Assembly: GCA_045595965.1 (NCBI GenBank)
Contig: JAZOBN010000002.1
Coordinates: forward strand, 1 to 47,210
Direction: 5' to 3'
Length of the DNA stretch: 47,210 nt
DNA from: CAAGNP01 sp045595965
Lineage (GTDB): Bacteria > Bacteroidota > Bacteroidia > Bacteroidales > UBA932
In this document: one piece after another, positions 35,134-42,865 of the stretch
How positions within the stretch are numbered: position 1 is the stretch's first letter
How the letters are laid out: each line of letters opens with the position of its first letter
Notes under the pieces: model-generated
Database searches by the model: none
Told to the model about the DNA's origin: nothing
Seen by the model: only the letters and a program-made list of their open reading frames with translations
Translations under genes and position numbers: made by a program

Positions 35134-37131
35134 TTAAAAACTATACTTCAAAGTCAATCTGTACGACCTCCCCGGCATCGGATAATTCTTCACCACCTCA
35201 TAATTGACATCACCTATATTCTGAACCTCTGCCAGGAGGGTTATTTTGTGGTCAGATATATTGAACTCCCTGCTCAAACTGATAGAGTGGTCCATATACC
35301 CCTCGATAAGATTCATCTCAATATTTTGTGGGAACGAATATCTCTTCCCCACCATCGAACAGAGATAACCCATATTCACCCATCTGTTCTTCCAGGAGAG
35401 GGAGACTGTCCCGGAGTGTTCAGGGGTATATGGTATCTGATGTTTATAACTCTTTGATTCCGGATCGGAAACATCGACTGCATATTGATAGGAATAATTT
35501 AGTGAGAGTATCAGGGAACCGGCCCCAGACAAACCGAAGTTGGCATATGCATTGAAGTCAGCCCCACTCATTACCACTCTCCCCATATTCAGCATCCTCC
35601 AGATGAACATTGTAGGGATAGCCACAATCTTGTCCTTAACCACATTGTAATACCCGTCTATTGTAAAACTGGCATAATCTACAACATTCTCCCATAGATG
35701 CCCGCTCCAGGTGAAGCCAAGATTGAACTGGGTCGATTTTTCAGGAGCCAGATTATGGTTTCCTACCCTGCTGTAGTACAAATCATTAAATGTCGGGACT
35801 CTGAAACCATCTTTGTATGAAGCCCGTATTCTGAAATTTCTTTCTTCAAAGAGTTTGTACGATATGCTCGCCGATGGAGAAATTCTCCATTTATCATCAG
35901 CAGCTACCCCAATCTTCACATCCTCTGTTATGTATGTTCCCAGCAATGACGCCGTTACAGTCAGACGGCTATCCTTGTATTGTCCTGCCAAAGAGGTCAT
36001 GGTGGAAAATCTTTTAGGGTATGCACACTCGGGAATTGTTGCATCAAGAGTATTTATAAAAAAGTCCTCTGCAAGGGTTAATCTCAATCTGGGAGTAGGT
36101 CTATACTGCAATGCTGCAGAGGCATAATACTCATTTTGTGTGTAATAATCCTCCTCTTTTCCATCCATATAAATATCGTCATATGCAAGGTAATGGCTCC
36201 AGGCATAGCTGTATTTCACATTCCCTTTCATTGCCCATTTGTCAGAAAATGAATTCTCATATTTTGCAGAAGCGAAGAAGTTTTCATCCCACAATCTCTC
36301 GTTTCCACCTTGTGAATAAAGGACAACTGAGCCGGGAAGCCCCCTCTCAGAGTTTAGATAATTTGCTTTGACAGAAAGTTTTCCCCCTCTCCCCATATCC
36401 CCATAGATATTTGCTTCACCTCGTATGGTATTTACATCGCCATTCTCTCTGATATCCTCTTCCCAAGTCTTTCCATTCCTTATTTTGTAAGGGTAATCCC
36501 CATTAGAAATCATCCAGTCTCCATTTACCGCTGCTGACCACCTGTCGGAAATTTTTTGCTGATACATAAGGTACGGGTTATAGGTGCCGAATGATGCAAG
36601 TTTTATCTGTGCAACAATATGAAAAGGTTGCCCGTCAAAATGGGGGACAACAGTATTTATATTCAATACTCCTGAAGAGGCAAAACTCCTTGCGGTCTGA
36701 AAAATTTCATCGGACTGTCCTATAGTCAACGAAACAAGATCTACATTGTCAAGGGAGAATTGCCCTATATCCACATATCCTGTTTGTGTATTGGACATTG
36801 TGATTCCATCATAACAGACTGCTGTGTGTTGTGCCCCCATACTCCTGATAGAGACCGTCTTCACCCCTCCAACTCCACCATAATCTTTCAGATTTACCCC
36901 AGAAAATGTTCTGACCACCTCATGCAGACTCTGAACCCCCAGCCTCTCCATCTCTTTCTTGTCACGGGCCTGAACAGGACTCCCCTCTCTGGTAGAAGAG
37001 GGCTTCCCGGCAGAGACCACAACAGCCTTGTCAAGCACCTCCACAAGGGTTGTGTCTTGTCCATATGAAGCCAATGGCATAAGGCCAAGTGTAATAGAGA
37101 CTATTACAGTCAACAATATTCTACAATGCAT
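35134..37131 (-). CDS. btuB: BtuB-like TonB-dependent cobalamin receptor
   Basis: 665 residues, near the size of BtuB. Signal peptide about 1-24 (cleavage near SYGQ). Plug domain about 30-155: VVVSAGKPSSTREGSPVQARDKKEMERLGVQSLHEVV and VKTVSIRSMGAQHTAVCYDGITMSNTQTGYVDIGQF. A 22-strand-type barrel follows, ending with the outer-membrane signature GRSYRLTLKYSF (terminal Phe). It imports vitamin B12 or relatives with TonB energy. The cobalamin riboswitch in its leader (37184-37349) makes the substrate class firm. Confidence 0.92.
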   Translation of the reverse strand: MHCRILLTVIVSITLGLMPLASYGQDTTLVEVLDKAVVVSAGKPSSTREGSPVQARDKKEMERLGVQSLHEVVRTFSGVNLKDYGGVGGVKTVSIRSMGAQHTAVCYDGITMSNTQTGYVDIGQFSLDNVDLVSLTIGQSDEIFQTARSFASSGVLNINTVVPHFDGQPFHIVAQIKLASFGTYNPYLMYQQKISDRWSAAVNGDWMISNGDYPYKIRNGKTWEEDIRENGDVNTIRGEANIYGDMGRGGKLSVKANYLNSERGLPGSVVLYSQGGNERLWDENFFASAKYENSFSDKWAMKGNVKYSYAWSHYLAYDDIYMDGKEEDYYTQNEYYASAALQYRPTPRLRLTLAEDFFINTLDATIPECAYPKRFSTMTSLAGQYKDSRLTVTASLLGTYITEDVKIGVAADDKWRISPSASISYKLFEERNFRIRASYKDGFRVPTFNDLYYSRVGNHNLAPEKSTQFNLGFTWSGHLWENVVDYASFTIDGYYNVVKDKIVAIPTMFIWRMLNMGRVVMSGADFNAYANFGLSGAGSLILSLNYSYQYAVDVSDPESKSYKHQIPYTPEHSGTVSLSWKNRWVNMGYLCSMVGKRYSFPQNIEMNLIEGYMDHSISLSREFNISDHKITLLAEVQNIGDVNYEVVKNYPMPGRSYRLTLKYSF

Positions 37132-37146
37132 TCTATCAGGTCTTTG

Positions 37147-37167
37147 GAAATCTTTACCCGAGATTTC
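37147..37167 (-). promoter_or_regulatory. Expression-platform hairpin (P13) of the cobalamin riboswitch
   Basis: On the minus strand GAAATCT, loop CGGGTAA, AGATTTC: perfect 7-bp stem between the aptamer and the btuB start, ending 15 nt before the ATG. The loop CGGGTA pairs over 6 nt with TACCCG of aptamer loop L5 (37283-37278). Position suggests control of translation initiation; no T-run follows, so it is not a terminator. Confidence 0.75.
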
Positions 37168-37183
37168 AAATTAAAAAATCAAA

Positions 37184-37349
37184 GGCAGGTCTTCTGACTT
37201 GCTCCCCCGGTAGTGCCTTCCCATCCGTATCAGACAGTGGCCAAGATAACTACAAGGAGTTATGGAGCTTACAGCTACGGGTACAGTTCCGGACTTTCAC
37301 CGGATTCCCTATTATCGGCCCAATCCGAAAAGGATTAAGCCACACCTTT
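37184..37349 (-). ncRNA. Cobalamin (AdoCbl-type) riboswitch
   Basis: Minus-strand landmarks in the right order: AAAGGTGTGG (P1 start), GGGAATCCGGTGAAAGTCCGGA (P4 region), CTGTACCCGTAGCTGTAAGC (P5/L5), GGCCACTG, GGGAAGGC (P6 region) and the B12 box AGTCAGAAGACCTGCC at 37199-37184. It lies in the btuB leader and shuts off synthesis of the receptor when cobalamin is plentiful. A -7 box 10 nt upstream gives the transcript start. Confidence 0.95.
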
Positions 37350-37358
37350 TTACGAAAA

Positions 37359-37366
37359 CAAAGGTA
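37359..37366 (-). promoter_or_regulatory. -7 element of the btuB riboswitch transcript
   Basis: TACCTTTG on the minus strand; transcription would begin near 37354, just before the aptamer. A TTTG at 37384-37381 is only 14 nt upstream, a poor -33. Confidence 0.6.
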
Positions 37367-37397
37367 TAAAAAAATCCACCCAAAAGATAAAAATATG

Positions 37398-37405
37398 TAA
37401 CTTTG
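37398..37405 (+). promoter_or_regulatory. -7 element directly in front of the glsA-like gene (leaderless candidate)
   Basis: TAACTTTG ends 5 nt before ATG 37411, so the transcript would start at the start codon. It diverges from the btuB promoter. Confidence 0.55.
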
Positions 37406-37410
37406 TTGTC

Positions 37411-38241
37411 ATGAATCTTGAAAAAAAGAGTTTATCAATTGATATTGAAAAAGTTCTGAAGAGCAAAGGGGTAAATAAAGCCCCCAGATTTCTCGTATCC
37501 TTTCTTAAACGGATAATCCATCAGGACGAACTCAACGAACTCCTCAAACAGACAGCTGGACTTGAGGGGGTAGATTTTGCAACAAAAGCCCTTGAAATTC
37601 TGAATATTACCTTCACATTGCATGGAGAAGAAAATCTCCCCCCTGTCGGAGAAAAATTTGTCTTTGCATCCAACCACCCGTTGGGAGGGCTCGACGGACT
37701 GATGCTTATTTCCATATTGGGGAAACGCTATAATGGCAAAGTAAAATTTGTAGTCAACGACCTTCTGATGCATGTAACACCCCTTGAACCAACATTTATT
37801 CCGATAAACAAACACGGGAAAATGAGTAGCGGGTATGCCCGGAAAATCCAGAATGCATTTGACTCTGAAGCACAGATCCTATATTTTCCAGCCGGACTTT
37901 GTTCAAGACTTATAAATGGAAAAATCACCGATCTTCCTTGGAAAAAAACCTTTGTTTCAAAAGCGATAGAGTCACATCGGGGAATTGTCCCTATCCACTT
38001 TTCAGGAAAGAATTCAATGTTCTTCTACCGTCTTGCAAAACTCAGAAAATTCCTCCGCATCAAATTCAATATAGAGATGATGTTTCTTGTGGATGAAATG
38101 TTCAAGCAGAAGAACAATTCATTTGATATATACATTCGAGAACCATTCCCTGCAGATTCCTTGACACAGGAGAAAACCTACAGTGAATGGACACAAATCA
38201 TACGAAACAAAAGCTATGGAACCGATAATCAATCCCGTTGA
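37411..38241 (+). CDS. glsA: PlsC-like acyltransferase, probable glycine lipid O-acyltransferase GlsA
   Basis: 276 residues. The acyltransferase block is ASNHPLGGLDG at 86-96, with H89 and D95 spaced HX5D where PlsC has HX4D. Further blocks: FIPINKHGK near 130, ILYFPAGLCSR (the usual FPEG position reads FPAG), and IVPIHFSGKN. In Bacteroides glsA and glsB together make N-acyloxyacyl glycine, the GlsA step being O-acylation. Here the partner gene follows with a 26-nt overlap, which supports the assignment; the function itself is inferred. Confidence 0.75.
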   Translation: MNLEKKSLSIDIEKVLKSKGVNKAPRFLVSFLKRIIHQDELNELLKQTAGLEGVDFATKALEILNITFTLHGEENLPPVGEKFVFASNHPLGGLDGLMLISILGKRYNGKVKFVVNDLLMHVTPLEPTFIPINKHGKMSSGYARKIQNAFDSEAQILYFPAGLCSRLINGKITDLPWKKTFVSKAIESHRGIVPIHFSGKNSMFFYRLAKLRKFLRIKFNIEMMFLVDEMFKQKNNSFDIYIREPFPADSLTQEKTYSEWTQIIRNKSYGTDNQSR

Positions 38242-39184
38242 CAGAAAACTTATAATTAAAGAACTCACCTCTCAGAAGTATATAAGAAACACCCGTAAAG
38301 GGGACAATGAACTATATGAGGTGACATACAAGGACTCTCCCAATATCATGCGGGAGATTGGCCGCCTGAGGGAGCTATCCTTCAGAGTAGCCGGAGGCGG
38401 CACCGGAAAATCTGTCGATATTGATGAATATGACACTGATGAACACAATCCATACAGACAACTTATAGTATGGGATCCTAAAGATCAGGAGATTCTCGGC
38501 GGCTACAGATACATATTGTGCGGCGGGCTGAATCCCGATAAATTGGCCACCAAAGAACTTTTCAATTTCTCGGATACATTTATCAAAGATTATCTCCCAT
38601 ACACAATAGAACTCGGAAGATCATTTATACAGCCCAACTACCAGGGTACCAGCATAAAGAGGAAAGGTCTTTATGCCTTGGACAATGTATGGGATGGTCT
38701 GGGTGCATTGATGACCAAGTATACAAATTACCACTATTTCTTTGGAAAGGTCACAATGTACACCTCTTATGACTATAAGGCCCGCAACACCCTCCTCCAC
38801 TTCCTGCACAAATATTTTGAGGACAACGACGCCCTTGTAACCCCCATCAGTCCACTTGACTACGACAGCAACAATCCATACTACCTCTCACTATTCAAAG
38901 ATCTCCCCTATGACGAGGGATATAAGATTCTGCATAGAGAGATCAAGGAGAGAGGGGAGCATATCCCCCCACTTATCAACTCATATATGAACCTCTCACC
39001 ATCAATGAAGGTATTCGGTACTGCCACTAATGAAGGGTTCGGTGGTGTGGAAGAGACAGGCATTCTGATTACCATAGATGATATCTATATGGAAAAAATA
39101 GAGAGGCATATTACACCTCTCAAATCATTCCTGAACTCTATCGGTATGAGATTCAGACCTAAATGGTGGAGAAGGACTCTTTGA
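38216..39184 (+). CDS. glsB: GNAT-type N-acyltransferase, probable glycine N-acyltransferase GlsB
   Basis: 322 residues from ATG 38216; a start at 38183 would add 11 residues read through the glsA end. The sequence has the OlsB/hemolysin-like acyltransferase layout: RLRELSFRVAGGGTG at about 50-65, VWDPKDQEILGGYRYILC (the beta4 region), TIELGRSFIQPNYQG, then a C-terminal part with a long Tyr/Asp-rich section. GlsB adds the 3-hydroxy fatty acyl group to glycine. Its 3' end overlaps the SPOR gene on the other strand by 26 nt. Confidence 0.78.
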   Translation: MEPIINPVDRKLIIKELTSQKYIRNTRKGDNELYEVTYKDSPNIMREIGRLRELSFRVAGGGTGKSVDIDEYDTDEHNPYRQLIVWDPKDQEILGGYRYILCGGLNPDKLATKELFNFSDTFIKDYLPYTIELGRSFIQPNYQGTSIKRKGLYALDNVWDGLGALMTKYTNYHYFFGKVTMYTSYDYKARNTLLHFLHKYFEDNDALVTPISPLDYDSNNPYYLSLFKDLPYDEGYKILHREIKERGEHIPPLINSYMNLSPSMKVFGTATNEGFGGVEETGILITIDDIYMEKIERHITPLKSFLNSIGMRFRPKWWRRTL

Positions 39185-39551
39185 CAAGAAATACCGAAGG
39201 GTAATCTGCTTTAATCACATTGAGGAATTTCATCGCTTCAGATTTCGATCTGAAGTTCCCCACTGTTACCTTGAAATATGGATTGGTATACCCTCTGAAT
39301 ACCGGGACATCGGGATATAGTTCTGAAAATTGTGTGGCTACTTGTTCAGAGACGCTTCTGGCATCCTGCTTGTTATCGAAGAATATCCTCAATCTATATA
39401 TGGTTGCAGGTCTCGTCTTATTCTTCTCTATGTAATGATTCAGAGCTTTATCCAAGGAATCGGTAGCTGAGACATTTCTCCTTATGTCCTGTCCTTTGGC
39501 ACAAAAGGCCATTAAAAGGAGCCCTGCAATAAATATAACCTTTTTCATCAC
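39159..39551 (-). CDS. SPOR-domain exported protein
   Basis: 130 residues. Signal peptide about 1-20 (AKGQ). A SPOR-type domain covers about 48-128: YRLRIFFDNKQDARSVSEQVATQFSELYPDVPVFRGYTNPYFKVTVGNFRSKSEAMKFLNVIK. SPOR domains bind glycan strands lacking stem peptides, often at division sites. Probably periplasmic. It follows the small lipoprotein gene by 5 nt. Confidence 0.82.
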   Translation of the reverse strand: MMKKVIFIAGLLLMAFCAKGQDIRRNVSATDSLDKALNHYIEKNKTRPATIYRLRIFFDNKQDARSVSEQVATQFSELYPDVPVFRGYTNPYFKVTVGNFRSKSEAMKFLNVIKADYPSVFLVKESFSTI

Positions 39552-39556
39552 ACTCT

Positions 39557-40024
39557 CTAATTTAACATGTTCAACAATTTCTTCAGGGGCATATCCTTGA
39601 TTTTATGACTTCTCTTCCCACCTTTCTCTTTCTCCAAAGTCATCTTTCCTGAGATGGTAAATGAATTTATATCCCAATTTCTGATATTCAACCCCATGGA
39701 CAACAACGACATAGGATCGCATAATGCAACATTGACAGTCGCTCTCAATTTTTTTGTCTCCATCGGCTGTGCCATCACTGTATCAGCCAGCTCAACAGTT
39801 GCAAAAAGATCCATATCTCTTCTCAATGTTCCGGTAGCTCCGGTAAGGAAGATTGCAGATTGAGAGTTATTGTAAACATCCATCTCGAAGGTGAGGGAAG
39901 CTTTTGTCGAACTCTCCATCCTGAACTCTGCCAATCGGACATTGTCTATATTTAATTTTTTGACAGGGCTGCAACTTGTTGCAAATGCTGATATTATGAT
40001 GAGAATAAAAAGTACTTTTTTCAT
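39557..40024 (-). CDS. LEA14-like lipoprotein of unknown function
   Basis: 155 residues from ATG 40024, chosen because the lipoprotein signal MKKVLFILIIISAFATSC starts there; an upstream in-frame ATG at 40078 would cover the -7 box. Lipobox with Cys18. The body is a single beta-sandwich-like domain (KASLTFEMDVYNNSQSAIFLTGATGTL, ETKKLRATVNVALCDP, SFTISGKMTLE), resembling LEA type 2 domains. Its role is unknown; the only clue is cotranscription with the SPOR gene. Confidence 0.7.
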   Translation of the reverse strand: MKKVLFILIIISAFATSCSPVKKLNIDNVRLAEFRMESSTKASLTFEMDVYNNSQSAIFLTGATGTLRRDMDLFATVELADTVMAQPMETKKLRATVNVALCDPMSLLSMGLNIRNWDINSFTISGKMTLEKEKGGKRSHKIKDMPLKKLLNMLN

Positions 40025-40046
40025 AAAAAAGAAATTGTTTTCACCG

Positions 40047-40071
40047 CAAAGATATAAAAAAGTTATCTTTG
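40047..40071. promoter_or_regulatory. Back-to-back -7 elements between the lipoprotein gene and miaB
   Basis: Minus TATCTTTG at 40054-40047 and plus TATCTTTG at 40064-40071 form an inverted repeat with 9 nt between. The plus element ends 5 nt before the miaB ATG at 40077 (leaderless candidate); the minus one is 22 nt before ATG 40024. Confidence 0.6.
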
Positions 40072-40076
40072 CGAGC

Positions 40077-41408
40077 ATGAATAAAGTCTTTATTGAAACA
40101 TACGGCTGTCAGATGAATGTCTATGACAGTGAGCTTGTCCTCTCAATTCTGAAAAAAGAGGGATATCAGGGGTGCGAATCAATTGAAACAGCTGACTTGA
40201 TTCTGGTCAACACTTGCTCTATTCGAGAAAATGCAGAACAAAGAGTCTGGGGAAGACTTGACCATTTCCTGCAGGAGAAGAGAAAAAGGGGGGATATAAT
40301 TGTAGGTGTCCTCGGTTGTATGGCAGAAAGGGTAAAGGAGAAACTTCTCGAACATCCTGTTGTCGATATTGTAGCGGGGCCCGACACATACCGCAACCTC
40401 CCGCAAATGATCAGGAAATTGCAGGAGTCTCCAAAACAGATTGATATCACCTTGTCCCGACACGAGACATACTCAGACATTTCCCCTGTCCGTACAGATA
40501 AAAATGGTGTTACATCTTTCATATCCATAATGAGAGGTTGCAACAACATGTGCACATATTGTATTGTTCCATACGTAAGGGGTTCTGAAAGGAGCAGGGA
40601 TCCCCACAGCATTGTCAAGGAGGCACGCGAACTCTTCGAAATGGGATACAAAGAGGTCAATTTGCTCGGACAAAATGTGGACTCATACCTCTGGATCAAT
40701 CCCGAAAACCCCACCGAGAAGGTTAATTTCGCCCAATTGATTGAGCTTGTAGCACTTATTGACCCCAAGCTAAGGGTGCGATTCTCCACTTCACACCCTA
40801 AAGATATGGGCAACGGTGTTCTGTACTCTATGGCAATGTATCCCAACATATGTACCCATATTCACCTTCCTGTCCAATCCGGAAGCAGCAGGATGCTTGA
40901 GAAGATGAACCGCAAATATGACAGGGAAAAATATATGGAGAGGATTGAAAAAATCCGCGAAATTATCCCGGACGCCACTATCACTACCGATATTATTGCA
41001 GGTTTCTGCTCTGAGACTCTTGAGGATCATCAGATGACCTTGTCATTGATGGAGGAGGCAAAATTTGATTACGCATTCATGTTCCAATACTCACAAAGGC
41101 CCAACACCAAAGCAGCAAGACATTTTGAAGATGATGTTCCCCTGGAGGAGAAAACCAGGAGACTTAATGAAATTATCGATCTTCAAAACAGACTCTCACA
41201 TGAAAGCAACAAAAAAGATGTCGGCAAGGTTTTTGAGGTACTGATTGAAGGGACTTCGAAAAAGAACAAAAATGAACTTTTCGGAAGGACCCCCGGCAAC
41301 AAAGTTTGCGTATTCCCCGCTTGTGGTCATAAAGCAGGAGATTACGTTTATGTCCTTGTCGAGAGCTGTACATCAGCCACACTTATTGGAAAAATTACTA
41401 ACAAATAA
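40077..41408 (+). CDS. miaB: tRNA-2-methylthio-N6-dimethylallyladenosine synthase MiaB
   Basis: 443 residues. ATG 40077 gives the family start MNKVFIETYGCQMN. Auxiliary cluster cysteines C11, C47 and C81 (methylthiotransferase domain); radical SAM C155, C159 and C162 in RGCNNMCTYC; C-terminal TRAM domain (about 375-440, VGKVFEVLIEGTSKKNKNELFGRT ... GDYVYVLVESCTSATLIGKI). It adds the methylthio group to i6A37 of tRNAs reading U-starting codons. First of miaB-osmC-like-propeller. Confidence 0.96.
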   Translation: MNKVFIETYGCQMNVYDSELVLSILKKEGYQGCESIETADLILVNTCSIRENAEQRVWGRLDHFLQEKRKRGDIIVGVLGCMAERVKEKLLEHPVVDIVAGPDTYRNLPQMIRKLQESPKQIDITLSRHETYSDISPVRTDKNGVTSFISIMRGCNNMCTYCIVPYVRGSERSRDPHSIVKEARELFEMGYKEVNLLGQNVDSYLWINPENPTEKVNFAQLIELVALIDPKLRVRFSTSHPKDMGNGVLYSMAMYPNICTHIHLPVQSGSSRMLEKMNRKYDREKYMERIEKIREIIPDATITTDIIAGFCSETLEDHQMTLSLMEEAKFDYAFMFQYSQRPNTKAARHFEDDVPLEEKTRRLNEIIDLQNRLSHESNKKDVGKVFEVLIEGTSKKNKNELFGRTPGNKVCVFPACGHKAGDYVYVLVESCTSATLIGKITNK

Positions 41409-41422
41409 AAACTTATACCATC

Positions 41423-41833
41423 ATGACAAAAATGAGAACACAATATCTCGGCAATCTGAGGACCGAGATTGAACATATCCAATCAGGAAACAAGATAATC
41501 ACAGATGCACCTCTTGACAATAATGGCAAAGGGGAATATTTTTCACCTACAGACATGTTCGCCTCATCTCTTGGAAGCTGCATGCTTACAATCATCGGCA
41601 TTGCTGCCAATACACACGGATTCTCAATAGATGGCACAACCCTTGAAATTGAAAAGATAATGGCTGCAAATCCACGCAGAGTTGCTGAAATCAAAATTGA
41701 TGTACATTTCCCCAAAGGTGCCGGTTATACAGACAAACAGAAAAGAATCATTGAAGCTGCTGCCAAAACATGCCCTGTTGCAAACAGTCTTCATCCAGAT
41801 GTTATAAAATCAATCAAGTATATTTATGAATAG
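41423..41833 (+). CDS. OsmC/Ohr family protein
   Basis: 136 residues. The two conserved cysteines are C53 (LGSCMLTIIGIAA) and C117 (KTCPVANSL), typical of OsmC-type thiol peroxidases that reduce organic peroxides. A GEYFSPTDMFASSLG block precedes the first Cys. Cytosolic. 14 nt after miaB; possibly protects the oxygen-labile Fe-S enzyme, by context only. Confidence 0.9.
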   Translation: MTKMRTQYLGNLRTEIEHIQSGNKIITDAPLDNNGKGEYFSPTDMFASSLGSCMLTIIGIAANTHGFSIDGTTLEIEKIMAANPRRVAEIKIDVHFPKGAGYTDKQKRIIEAAAKTCPVANSLHPDVIKSIKYIYE

Positions 41834-41834
41834 T

Positions 41835-42854
41835 ATGAAAAAATTTTTAATCCTTTTTGCAACTTTAGCCGTTCTTGCCTCATGTGGTCCTATAGGTCCT
41901 GATTTTGAGACATACAATGTGGCCATTATGATTAACGAAGGGGGGCCCCAGATGCCTATAGATATGATTGGGTTCAATGAAGATGACCTTGTTGAGGAGA
42001 CAAAACGCATGTCCACCAATAATGAGAGCCAACTTATCGGCACATTCCATGGACTTCTGGCAGACTCATACGGGTATGGTTACCCACTCCTTTCAGACCA
42101 TGACGGATTGGGGAAAATCGATTTGTCGAGATTCAAAATTGAGGATCAGAATTTTGTTACAGAACTTTCAAATCCTGTAGCAATGTGTGTTGTAGGTGAA
42201 AATCTGTATGTTCTTAACAATGGTAGAGATGGCGTTGCTGCAAACATTAAGGTTTACAGCATGGTTGACGGATATAATATTATTGAGACAATCCCTGTTA
42301 ACGAAGGTGGTACTGCAATGTTTGAAGTCGGTGGCAACATCTATATTTGTGGCAAAGCGGGACTTGAAGTTTATGAATATGCCTCAAAGATGCTTATCAA
42401 GACCATTGAACTCCCTGCAAGGCCAATGGAGATTGCGGTAAGTCCTAACGGAAGCAACATTATCGTATCATGCAAAGACTATGGTATCTCAATCATAGAC
42501 TATACAACAGACCGATTAGTGAAGAACATTCAAGTACCTGTAGGTCCTAAAGGGCGCATAATATTCGGAAGGAAAGCGTCACATATCCTTTCATATTCCG
42601 GGGATGTTGTTTATCAGACAGATATCACTACAGACAAATATGAAGAGGTTTACAGAGGCAACAGTATCAGAGGTATCGGTGTATCACCAAATTCTGAATA
42701 TATCTACATTGCAGACGACAACGGAGCTACACAAAGAGTCTTCAGTGAAGGTGCGAAGAAACAACTCGCAGAAGTGTACACCTCAGAAGGTGATTACTGC
42801 TACATGTTCTCCGCAAGACTTATTGAAATTGTAAAGGACGAAGAGGATAAATAG
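41835..42854 (+). CDS. YncE-like beta-propeller lipoprotein
   Basis: 339 residues from ATG 41835; the in-frame ATG at 41826 overlaps the preceding stop and only adds MNS. Lipobox VLASC with Cys17 (counted from 41835). Repeated propeller strands follow (LYVLNNGRDGVAANIKVYSMVDGYNIIETIPVNEGG, IYICGKAGLEVYEYASKMLIKTIELPARPMEIAVSPNGSNIIVS). It resembles the BtuG-type protein at 34029 in fold but is not beside a TonB receptor. Ligand unknown. One nt behind the OsmC gene, so part of the miaB run. Confidence 0.72.
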   Translation: MKKFLILFATLAVLASCGPIGPDFETYNVAIMINEGGPQMPIDMIGFNEDDLVEETKRMSTNNESQLIGTFHGLLADSYGYGYPLLSDHDGLGKIDLSRFKIEDQNFVTELSNPVAMCVVGENLYVLNNGRDGVAANIKVYSMVDGYNIIETIPVNEGGTAMFEVGGNIYICGKAGLEVYEYASKMLIKTIELPARPMEIAVSPNGSNIIVSCKDYGISIIDYTTDRLVKNIQVPVGPKGRIIFGRKASHILSYSGDVVYQTDITTDKYEEVYRGNSIRGIGVSPNSEYIYIADDNGATQRVFSEGAKKQLAEVYTSEGDYCYMFSARLIEIVKDEEDK

Positions 42855-42865
42855 AAATAAATAAT

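Noticed and set aside
39891..40076. Extended start for miaB
   Set aside because: The extension runs antisense through the neighbouring lipoprotein gene and precedes the promoter; MiaB proteins start at the MNKVFIETYGC position.
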